A stretch of DNA of 64,000 bases from the NCBI GenBank assembly GCA_020832305.1, contig JAFIEV010000082.1:1-64000 (forward strand), written 5' to 3'. Numbering within the stretch: the first letter of the stretch is position 1; each line of letters begins with the position of its first letter. The translations under genes and the position numbers were made by a program. Shown here in pieces: positions 36,201-43,425 of this stretch. The stretch is from Cyclobacteriaceae bacterium. Its GTDB lineage: Bacteria; Bacteroidota; Bacteroidia; Cytophagales; Cyclobacteriaceae. The notes beneath the pieces are model-generated. The model saw only the letters and a program-made list of their open reading frames with translations. It did not search any database and was not told the origin of the DNA.

Positions 36201-37990
36201 CTTCAGCCCAAATCCAAAGGCGCAGATCTTTGTTCAGAGGGCAATTGATCGGATATGCCGAAAGTCTCCTACCTGATGATACCGTCATGCCCACCGATGA
36301 AATGGATTTTCTGGTGCGTACAGTAAATGCTGCAGGAAGTGGATCCATTCGCTTTGCTCCGGTTATGGAGAAAGCCAAAGTTCATGTAAAAAGCCTGGAA
36401 GAACTGCTCAATCTTTCCCTGCCTGTAGATATCCGTTTATTCGATGACCGCAACCCTTCAGGTGTTTTTGCCGAATTTATCAGCGCCATCCCCTTGGATT
36501 TCAACGGCCTTGCCGACCGGGCAGGCGCTTTCATTTGTCCGAATGCACCTCTAACCGCCTTATCCAGGGTACATGGTGTGGTTGCAGGGAAAATTGAAGA
36601 TATTGCCAGCCTTCAGTTCAATGCGCTGGATTTTTTCAACAATAACCTCGACCTGGGCGGCCTGGCCAAAATTTTTGGCGTAATACCCATCCACGAATTG
36701 CTTCAAACGGGCCTGCAGATACAAAATCAGGTAGCTCAATATGTTGATACCATTCAGCAGTTGGTGGCTCAATTGCGGGCAATCAGGGCAGATATTGAAA
36801 ATGCCAGATTGCTGCTCGAAGAAGCGGCCGAACAGGCCCGGTTTCAAATACAACAGGAAATACAAAACCTGCAGGCACAACTCCTGGAAAAACAAAATCA
36901 ACTTCAAAGCGAACTTCTGAACCATGTTCCCAGAATACCGGGCCTGAAAATATACAAAAAGGAAGATGCCGTTGTGGTGGAATATACCTGGCAACCTGTG
37001 CTTAAGCCGAACCTCGATATATTTGACATACTTCGTTTCAAAGTAGATGATACCCAAAACAGCTTAAGTATATTTTCAAGGGTCGAACGTCCTTTTGATA
37101 CCAGCAGACCTACTTTGTCTTCTGTCGAGTCCCGCCTGCAAAGTTTCCATATAGAATTGAAAAACATCTTAAGGGTATCTTTTGCATCGCTTGATTTCGT
37201 GAAATTACCTGGTGAAAAGGCCAATGTAAAGGTGAGCATGGCCGGGAATAAACCCATCGTCTTCCTGGGCCCGCTTACTTTTGTTAACGGACTGCAAAGG
37301 CTTATTCCCGGCGATGGTTTTGCCAAAGGGCCGCACCTGGATATACAGCCATCAGGTATACGAGCGGGCTATGAACTTGGCATTCCTTCGGTTGAAGTTG
37401 GAATATTAAGCATTGCCAACATAGCCCTCGGTGCGCGAATGCAGCTTCCGTTTACCGGTGCCCCACTGAGTTTTGCCTTTAACTTTTGCCGTCGGGAAAA
37501 TCCTTTTTTACTCACAGTTTCATGCTTTGGCGGGGGTGGCTTTTTTGCCCTGGAAAATTCAGTAAGAGGCCTTATGATGATGGAGGCAGCCTTTGAGTTT
37601 GGCGCTTCGGTATCCATTAACCTAGGCATTGCCAGTGGTGGAGCTTCTGTTATGGGAGGTTTCTATTTTAAGATGGAAATAGAAAATGAGTCGGGAAATA
37701 CACTTACTCAACTATGTGGCTATTTACGCATAAATGGTCACCTGAGTGTAATGGGACTCATCAGCCTGGCTATGGAATTCTTTCTGGCATTGTCATATGT
37801 AATCAGAAATAATAAATCCAACGAATTGTATGGTGAAGCTTCCATAAAGGTGAAAATATCTGTGCTCTTTTTTAAGAAAACCGTATCCGTTACGGCAAGA
37901 AGAACCCTCAAAGGAGCTGATGCCGATCCCACTTTTGCAGAAATGATTGAACCACAAGACTGGCTGGATTACTGCCGGGCTTTTGCTTAA
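33296..37990 (+). CDS. Giant Tat-exported protein of unknown function (1564 aa)
   Basis: A 1564-residue protein with a twin-arginine leader: residues 28-33 read RRKTLK, then VLGSSAIFSSPLASLAAHA with a likely cleavage near 52. The first 1100 residues are mixed and beta-rich, with no domain I can name. A basic, tryptophan/histidine-bearing block lies near 760-840 (LSTLGAWADFH and then EWEHRATMGRDHFVKV). A glutamine-rich coiled coil spans about 1128-1211. Residues about 1358-1500 are glycine-rich and hydrophobic (SCFGGGGFFALE, ASVMGGFYFKME) and look like membrane or barrel-forming beta strands. The stop is 16 bases before the next giant gene. I recall similar large paired hypotheticals in actinobacteria and myxobacteria, but this is unverified memory. 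Confidence 0.85.
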   Translation: MKLICIKSSWLKKQTTTAKIKVIQNQSRRKTLKVLGSSAIFSSPLASLAAHAMEKPYWHHKISGNRLSFFVRNEERWIVDASKFGASCKLNIQESEQYLDFHLENACLPGSAHPFYFNARVARAPSEKSVFKLAHCKAEMELDFPDWLLQISNAEAECQQDWRLQFNNDSVLGIPAKSRLRMYPDWSMHYTCRSKAKWSYHQRSFEFKKLHFTLSQIRNKDKFQEGFKPLSSIHIDKVEPSAEFLDLFKIDNLRLAAQHDFSFDDVNIYLGQLPGKVPAAVLTAVSGHDLNCQLKTESRHQVLLLTQPSFAIEMQREHSDFILTASNREQPMVLGDGLQNYVIGDVKHKAVFELKGKKGKVLKANYNAQLLATRFEIPGGISLPHKFAQPQKVEINFDKKTSARKKKRDQQIMVHPETGDIEWIHQRGALQFDLLRPEDLVLLTFNFYNCRFLRRNQQGFIQKDNQRQPTYLVIQFQPQHTLEEAFIEGNALPGPSSGATPDLPVRFVRSGASRLVFEMPEDFEGIPATMDQMLDWSKFSLRVNYRARASLPSIQNLYLAPQTTQMRLMRPQTSTPSSPVSPETDVSVTEMKVFEPKTQNLKIARHPRYTIREESVTYQPEKIQQLLPARNLQDFNTNIADDPPRRAFLRLREPDDLDTALEVPARLIISPNQLSHFTHRIQITEKERSEGDSNSNIVELWHTRLGVLLSNGKVDETSLAAFKTIRAIWSSDYGKPRRDNPFRASLDAHQRHYLVEQTSNYNIKNYTPRPVKAKKLMLSTLGAWADFHADFDFPDREGKNLPLLEWEHRATMGRDHFVKVAEAGYLYPFGHKAAIVTITERKMDANHMAAVNRQRMFIVVREPVKSFMPYGPENEFMGFPFQKIMLRTTATPDIDAPQNLLNIPIPGNRKDPDLVYNFWINVNNQPFYFDFQCIDRDGLISEMRLPLIFIGEAVATSAQHINSLNNAYASAQIQRRRSLFRGQLIGYAESLLPDDTVMPTDEMDFLVRTVNAAGSGSIRFAPVMEKAKVHVKSLEELLNLSLPVDIRLFDDRNPSGVFAEFISAIPLDFNGLADRAGAFICPNAPLTALSRVHGVVAGKIEDIASLQFNALDFFNNNLDLGGLAKIFGVIPIHELLQTGLQIQNQVAQYVDTIQQLVAQLRAIRADIENARLLLEEAAEQARFQIQQEIQNLQAQLLEKQNQLQSELLNHVPRIPGLKIYKKEDAVVVEYTWQPVLKPNLDIFDILRFKVDDTQNSLSIFSRVERPFDTSRPTLSSVESRLQSFHIELKNILRVSFASLDFVKLPGEKANVKVSMAGNKPIVFLGPLTFVNGLQRLIPGDGFAKGPHLDIQPSGIRAGYELGIPSVEVGILSIANIALGARMQLPFTGAPLSFAFNFCRRENPFLLTVSCFGGGGFFALENSVRGLMMMEAAFEFGASVSINLGIASGGASVMGGFYFKMEIENESGNTLTQLCGYLRINGHLSVMGLISLAMEFFLALSYVIRNNKSNELYGEASIKVKISVLFFKKTVSVTARRTLKGADADPTFAEMIEPQDWLDYCRAFA

Positions 37991-38006
37991 ATAATTAAAA
38001 TTAATT

Positions 38007-41000
38007 ATGTCTAAGGATATTATATTTACCTGTTTGCCACATAAAAGGCATGCCTCAAAAAATAATACACTGCTCCTGTCTGTTGCGGTTGAAATACACC
38101 TCAAGCCATCATCGCCCACAACCCTGGGCAGTTTTCCCGATGTGCTCAATTTTGCAGAAAAAATTAAAAATGCAAGTTATTCCTTCAGGCTGTCAAATGG
38201 ACAACCCGTACAGGGCAAGTTAATTGAACAAAATATTGAACCCGCTCTATGGACATCGCTCATGCATGCTGGCATAAAAGTGCGTGCTTTCGAAAATCCG
38301 GATATGGCCGAATACCGCATTCACAGTTATCCTGCCTCCCATATCAGCAGATTTATTCACCAACAGTATCAGCGTTTTGCCATCAGCCATCCCGACAAGC
38401 ATATAGAACCCGAACAAATTACTGCATCTGATGGATTGGGCAGGATATCGAGATATAAACCGGTTGAAGATAAGGATTTGGCTCCACGCCGGGATACAGG
38501 TACGACCCGCAGAATGGATACACCAGAGCTCGATGAAAGGGATTATTTGCGCAAGGATGACAGCTTCGATCAGCGGGTTAAAAAAATGATAGAAGCCAAT
38601 AAGTTTTACCCTCACAGTCAGGAATCTGAACCTGAATTTGACTTTGCCCGATTCAGAGATTTCTTTCAATATGACAGAAAGGGAAGAGAGGCAGGCTTAC
38701 CGCGATTGCCAAAGCCCGATTTTGAATTTCATGATATTCTCAGCATCATAAGCAGTTATCCGCAAATTCAGAGAAAGTTGGGCCTGGTCCTTGATTTTGA
38801 AATACAAACACCCGGAAGTAATTCAGGCAACATTCATATCGTGGTGCAAGACATCTCCTGGGATTCTCCCACCCGGGTATCATGTCCCAAAACAGCTTTT
38901 GAGGTCACTCAAAAAGGGTTTTATGCTGCTTCCGGCCAAAACAGCAATATTGACAAAGGCTTTCTTCGTGTCAATACCTCTGAATTTTCGGCAATACAGA
39001 TTGACACCGAAGGGGCTGCCATGAAAATACAAAATACAGTTGAGGACCAGGCCATACGCCAAACCAAGATCAAGGTATTGTCCTTCAACGTAAATGCCAG
39101 CCGCTTACTTCAATTGCAGGGATTGCCACCAGAGACACAGGAACCTGAAGCATTGCCAGCCAATCGCTCAGCCGGTATAGCGATTGTACAAAATGGACTG
39201 GCGGCTGATGTTCATCAAAAATTTAAGGTAGCCAATATTTTAAAAGGCAAGCTGCTCGACAGCAGTGCCATGATTCCTGCCTTTCAAGCCATTGTTTCAG
39301 ATGAAATACTTCGCGCTGATGAATTGGTGCAGGGTTATCGCATGGATATTGCCTATGCCGAGGACCCTGAAAAATGGTTTTCACTTCACTTTAAAAAAGA
39401 TGAATACACCTGGTTTGACGCGCAGGGCAATCCAAATAAAATTGAAGGCATAGAAGCCGATGAGGGTTACCTGCAATTTCAACTGGCAGGTGATCCTGAG
39501 CAGGAAGATGATGTGTACCTGCCCGAAAGTATTGCCCGATGGGAGGGCTGGAGTTTGTCTGTAAACCGCCCGGGTTACGCCATCAACGAAGCCGAAACAG
39601 AAGATGGCCGTGATTATGTTCATACAAACCGCAATCTGGAAGAACAAAAGTACCGTTTAGACAGCAGCCTGGATTTTCGTCTTGAAGCCAGGCCTTCGAT
39701 CGTTCCTGGCACCTTACCCCGGCTTCGTTTTGGGAGGAAATATCTGGTGCGCATCCGTACGGTTGATCTCGCTGGCAACAGTGTAGATGTTGGTCATCAG
39801 CCGGAAAATGCATCAGCCTGTGTGATGCCGGCAATACGCTATCTGCGTTATGAGCCGGTAGCCAGCCCGGTAGTATTGCCCGGTACTGAATTCAGACAGG
39901 GTGAAAGCCTGGAAAGAATGGTCATCCGCAGTAATTTCAATATCAGTTCTTCAGTCTATGAAGATGGCCTGCCAGCTGTGCATCGGAGGTCACCGGAGTC
40001 GATAAGGCATTTACTGGCACCGAAACAAGGGCAAATAATAGCTGAAAAACATGGCAAGTTTGATCTGGCTATGGGCGCCAAGCCCCAGATAGCAGCAGAA
40101 ATGTATCAGCTGATTACCAGCCGTGATGGCCTTTTTGAAGCCGGACCTGATGGAAATCAAAAAGTTTACGTCCAAAATCATGTGGAAATAGTTTATTTGC
40201 CAGATCCTATGGCTGCCGGTGTATCTTTTTTTCTGGCACCCTTCGCAGAAGATTCGCATAGCCAGCAATTTCAACCCCAAATGTTTTCATTTTTCAGCAA
40301 TCAGCAGTTTAATGAAAACAACAGCGATGTTGATATTCCCGAAAATGAATGGTATAAACCTAAATCTATGCGCATCCGCTTGCAGGAAGGCTCACTTAAC
40401 TCAATCTGGGATGCGGCCAACCGCATGCTTACCATTGCACTTCCCAAAGGGGAAAGAATGAAACTCCGCTACAGTTGCTGGTGGAGGAAAAAAGACCTTG
40501 AAGAATTTTCAGCCATGTGGGATGTGCTGGATCGCTCAGGGTCAAGCAACCTATCCGCTTTAAAACGTCTTGCTCAGGGAGGCCGACATTGGATGATCAG
40601 CCCTTTCAGAGAAATCGAACTGGTACATGCATTGCAGCAGCCGCTTCGGTTGCCGGTGATTAAAGCGATGGAGGCAGACAGAAATTATGGAGATACAACG
40701 GCCCAGATCAGTTTCAGATGTGAGGTTCATGCCCCTTCGACACAGCAATTAGATTTAACCTGTATCTGGAAGGAGCCGGAGGATTTAATTTATAAAGCCA
40801 ATCCCGAAGAAATAGAAAAAACAGGATCATTACATGATATCGCGGTGGCATATCGCGAAAATGAAGTTGGCAGAGGGACCCTCAGCGATGCTATGCAGCA
40901 AGGTTCCGGAGATGTCCGATTGAAATTGAGACAAAGAGCGCTGATCCAGGATTTTGGAGACACAAAATTCAGAAAAGTTCAATACAATGCCATAGCCATC

Positions 41001-42116
41001 AGCCGCTATCAGGAACACTTTGACGATTTGGTTAGACAACAAAATCTTGCTGTCAGCCGAAAGGGCCAGGGTTTTGATTATATTATTATTCCCAGCTCAT
41101 CCCGGCCACATAAGCCTGAAATAGAATACCTGATACCTACTTTTGAGTGGCAAAAATCGGAAAGCAGCACCAGAATGCAACACCGGCGCATGGGAGGGGG
41201 TGTGAGGGTATACCTTAAAAGACCATGGTACTCTTCAGGAGAGGGGGAAAAACTTGCCGTGGTACTGCCCAGAGGAGGTGCGGCAATGGGCCAATTGCAT
41301 ATGGCGGTTTCGGCACAAAATATTCAGCCTTTTAACCCCAATCTTACCTATTGGGCCATCGACCCAATAAAGCCTTCTGTTCCGGCCAATACATATTTTC
41401 CCAGGAGTGCAGATTTCAGATACAATCCGCATACCGAACAAGGACTTACCTTGCCCGGGACAGACCCTAATGCCAAAGTTGATGTGGTGGCCTATCCGGT
41501 AGAGTTTGATGCAGAAAGAAAACTGTGGTATGCCGATATGGCACTCAATACCCGGGAAATGTATTTTCCTTTTGTAAAGTTTGCCCTGGCCCGTTATCAA
41601 CAATATTCAGTAAGAAAGAACAATGCAGATGTTTGTCTTTCGGATTTAGTACAGGCTGATTTTATACAACTTGCCCCTGAGCGAATTTGTACCGTAGAGT
41701 TCAGAAGGGACGATCAAAACCGAAGGTTTACCATTACCATTGAAGGGGAAATGAGTCGAATTGAAGGAAGAAGAGGAGCGCCGGTCAATTATTTCGACAT
41801 TACTTTTCTCAAGCCCGGCTTTGGTCAGCCTGTGCAGATGATCATTGATGATGGTTCTACTGAGCGAAACCTTAGTGGAGAAAATGTACGGATAGTCATC
41901 AGCGCAAGTGATGTACAGGGTAGTCGTTTTAAAATCAACAGAAGTTTTAGCCTTCCGCGGCGATATAGAAATGAAAATTTTCTGATTGTAGTACAGGAAT
42001 TTGAATTGGGCGATACCCGGCAGCCGGGAAATGAAATTGGCAAATCATCCACCAGCTCAGACGAAAATCAGCCCAGGTTGGTCTTCGCCGATCGCTTTGA
42101 TGTGGATGCGGTTTAG
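38007..42116 (+). CDS. Giant protein of unknown function (1369 aa), partner of the preceding gene
   Basis: A 1369-residue protein without a signal peptide or clear membrane helix. Its composition is beta-rich and acidic/polar. A fibronectin/Ig-like segment at about 570-600 (RFGRKYLVRIRTVDLAGNSVD) is the only domain-like hint. The N-terminal hundred residues have an ALWTSLM...KVRAFENPD block. It follows the Tat-exported giant by 16 bases and the codon use looks alike, so the pair is surely an operon. Because the partner is exported and this one is not, the two may act in different compartments, or it may leave by a signal I cannot see. Confidence 0.85.
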   Translation: MSKDIIFTCLPHKRHASKNNTLLLSVAVEIHLKPSSPTTLGSFPDVLNFAEKIKNASYSFRLSNGQPVQGKLIEQNIEPALWTSLMHAGIKVRAFENPDMAEYRIHSYPASHISRFIHQQYQRFAISHPDKHIEPEQITASDGLGRISRYKPVEDKDLAPRRDTGTTRRMDTPELDERDYLRKDDSFDQRVKKMIEANKFYPHSQESEPEFDFARFRDFFQYDRKGREAGLPRLPKPDFEFHDILSIISSYPQIQRKLGLVLDFEIQTPGSNSGNIHIVVQDISWDSPTRVSCPKTAFEVTQKGFYAASGQNSNIDKGFLRVNTSEFSAIQIDTEGAAMKIQNTVEDQAIRQTKIKVLSFNVNASRLLQLQGLPPETQEPEALPANRSAGIAIVQNGLAADVHQKFKVANILKGKLLDSSAMIPAFQAIVSDEILRADELVQGYRMDIAYAEDPEKWFSLHFKKDEYTWFDAQGNPNKIEGIEADEGYLQFQLAGDPEQEDDVYLPESIARWEGWSLSVNRPGYAINEAETEDGRDYVHTNRNLEEQKYRLDSSLDFRLEARPSIVPGTLPRLRFGRKYLVRIRTVDLAGNSVDVGHQPENASACVMPAIRYLRYEPVASPVVLPGTEFRQGESLERMVIRSNFNISSSVYEDGLPAVHRRSPESIRHLLAPKQGQIIAEKHGKFDLAMGAKPQIAAEMYQLITSRDGLFEAGPDGNQKVYVQNHVEIVYLPDPMAAGVSFFLAPFAEDSHSQQFQPQMFSFFSNQQFNENNSDVDIPENEWYKPKSMRIRLQEGSLNSIWDAANRMLTIALPKGERMKLRYSCWWRKKDLEEFSAMWDVLDRSGSSNLSALKRLAQGGRHWMISPFREIELVHALQQPLRLPVIKAMEADRNYGDTTAQISFRCEVHAPSTQQLDLTCIWKEPEDLIYKANPEEIEKTGSLHDIAVAYRENEVGRGTLSDAMQQGSGDVRLKLRQRALIQDFGDTKFRKVQYNAIAISRYQEHFDDLVRQQNLAVSRKGQGFDYIIIPSSSRPHKPEIEYLIPTFEWQKSESSTRMQHRRMGGGVRVYLKRPWYSSGEGEKLAVVLPRGGAAMGQLHMAVSAQNIQPFNPNLTYWAIDPIKPSVPANTYFPRSADFRYNPHTEQGLTLPGTDPNAKVDVVAYPVEFDAERKLWYADMALNTREMYFPFVKFALARYQQYSVRKNNADVCLSDLVQADFIQLAPERICTVEFRRDDQNRRFTITIEGEMSRIEGRRGAPVNYFDITFLKPGFGQPVQMIIDDGSTERNLSGENVRIVISASDVQGSRFKINRSFSLPRRYRNENFLIVVQEFELGDTRQPGNEIGKSSTSSDENQPRLVFADRFDVDAV

Positions 42117-42522
42117 GCTGGGTAATGTTTTGAGGAGTAATTGTTGAGGACAGGCTGAAGAAGGCTAACAATTGCCATTAGAATCATTGACATTCGAAGG
42201 TATATTACTAAATAATACTTCGTAGTTCGATTCAATATTTCTGTGAAAGCTTTCCGGCAGCTGCGCCCAGTCGAATAGATCAGTATGCGTGTATAAAAGT
42301 GCAGTAGCAGATTAGATGCTCTTTTATATCCGTTTAGAACGAAGTTTATTAGAACTACTGACTTGTATTTTTATTTACCACTTTACACACTAATGCCACA
42401 AAAGTTGTTGTGAGCTGGCGTTCTTAACGATGGTATCTGTAAACCATTGTCATTATTGCGTTTCACGGACATTGTCGTGTCGGCTGGTGCGACTTGGCAA
42501 TGTGTGTGCTTTTGTGTTTTGG
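42117..42522. other. Intergenic stretch at the left flank of the defence operon
   Basis: About 400 bases between convergent transcription units with no gene. It changes partway from ordinary AT-rich sequence to a G/T-rich run near 42390-42520. CACAAAAG (42397-42404) and CTTTTGTG (42509-42516) are inverted copies enclosing this run. No rho-independent terminator with a clear T-run was found. Confidence 0.4.
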
Positions 42523-43422
42523 TTATTTATTTTCTTTTCCATTAAATGCTAGTTCAAATTCATCTTTTAATATTGATTGCGTTTTAGATGTTATAAATTC
42601 ATCATTTATAAAGCAATGATTTATAAAAAACATCCAATTGTCAAATGTTACAGGAAATGAAAGTGTGGAATCAATGTAGGTTATAAGAATTTTGTTTCTA
42701 TTTAACTTGAATATTGATTTGCCAACTTCAGGTTTTTCGTTTAAATAATTGATTATGTCAGCATCAAGTCCCTTTAGTAAAAAGCGTAAACGCAATTTGT
42801 TTCTCAACATAGCTTCCCACTTTTTTGCCTTGTAATGTTGGTATGAAATGTCGTCAAATAATGCTTTTAAGGCTTGGTCATTAGTTTCAAGAGTTGCATA
42901 TATTCCATTCAACATTCTGCCTTCTGTTGTAAGAGGTTCCCAGTCGGGTTTACATTTGTACCTCATTAAATGGTCAACTTCGTGCCAACCTTCTGATAAA
43001 GTTGTCCTGAACTGAATTTCAAAGGTGTTGTCAATCAATTCGTATTGAGGATTATTCGGCTTCATTTCTTGAAAAAAGCTCGTTTCAGACTCTGGCATTC
43101 GACAAATCATATTTTTTCTAAGTGGTTTAAACACTTCTGATTCTGGTTCATCATATACTAATTCCACTTTCTCGAAAATCTTTTCGCACAAGTCAACGAC
43201 TATTTTAATATCGTCACTAAAGTAAGTTGTAATCCGAAAACCAACGAGGTCTTGCATCAATTCTGTGCCAGGAGAATATGTTTTTCTTGTAAATTTTTCA
43301 TCAATAGAAGTTTGCTCCTTAACTCTGGAAAAAAGGCGAAATAGCAAGCCTGTCCTTGTCAACTCGTTAACAAGTTTTTCCTTTAAACGCTTTTCAATTA
43401 GTTCTAATCCGTATTCTGACAT
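42523..43422 (-). CDS. RelA/SpoT-type nucleotide pyrophosphotransferase in a defence operon
   Basis: A 299-residue single-domain RelA/SpoT-like protein. The ATP-site motif RxKxxxSIxxK is intact (R33, K35, S39, I40, K43). DLVGFRI (58-64) gives the metal-binding Asp58, and EIQFRT (135-140) gives Glu135 with WHEVDHLMRYK (146-156) as the closing element. No HD hydrolase domain is present. Between 64 and 135 the usual G-loop with Y-x-S-x-H, where the pyrophosphate acceptor guanine stacks, is absent; the segment instead reads KPLRKNMICR...FFQEMKPNN. The acceptor may therefore not be GTP/GDP. The C-terminal 120 residues are unassigned. It starts 3 bases after the NACHT gene stop, as the last gene of the operon. 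It may be an effector like the toxSAS/CapRel synthetases, but no antitoxin domain is seen. Confidence 0.87.
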   Translation of the reverse strand: MSEYGLELIEKRLKEKLVNELTRTGLLFRLFSRVKEQTSIDEKFTRKTYSPGTELMQDLVGFRITTYFSDDIKIVVDLCEKIFEKVELVYDEPESEVFKPLRKNMICRMPESETSFFQEMKPNNPQYELIDNTFEIQFRTTLSEGWHEVDHLMRYKCKPDWEPLTTEGRMLNGIYATLETNDQALKALFDDISYQHYKAKKWEAMLRNKLRLRFLLKGLDADIINYLNEKPEVGKSIFKLNRNKILITYIDSTLSFPVTFDNWMFFINHCFINDEFITSKTQSILKDEFELAFNGKENK

Positions 43423-43425
43423 TTC

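Noticed and set aside
36560-37326. Two leftward frames (165 and 140 codons) in the giant gene
   Set aside because: They lie opposite the coiled-coil and following part of the 1564-residue protein, and their sequences look like antisense translation.
33296-42116. Giant pair as phage tail or contractile injection proteins
   Set aside because: No sheath, tube, baseplate, ATPase or lysin genes are nearby, and I see no tail-protein motifs; the idea has no support in the window.
42523-43422. RelA/SpoT gene as the housekeeping stringent-response enzyme
   Set aside because: It lacks HD, TGS and ACT domains and is the last gene of an R-M operon, whereas long Rel proteins are over 700 residues and core-located.
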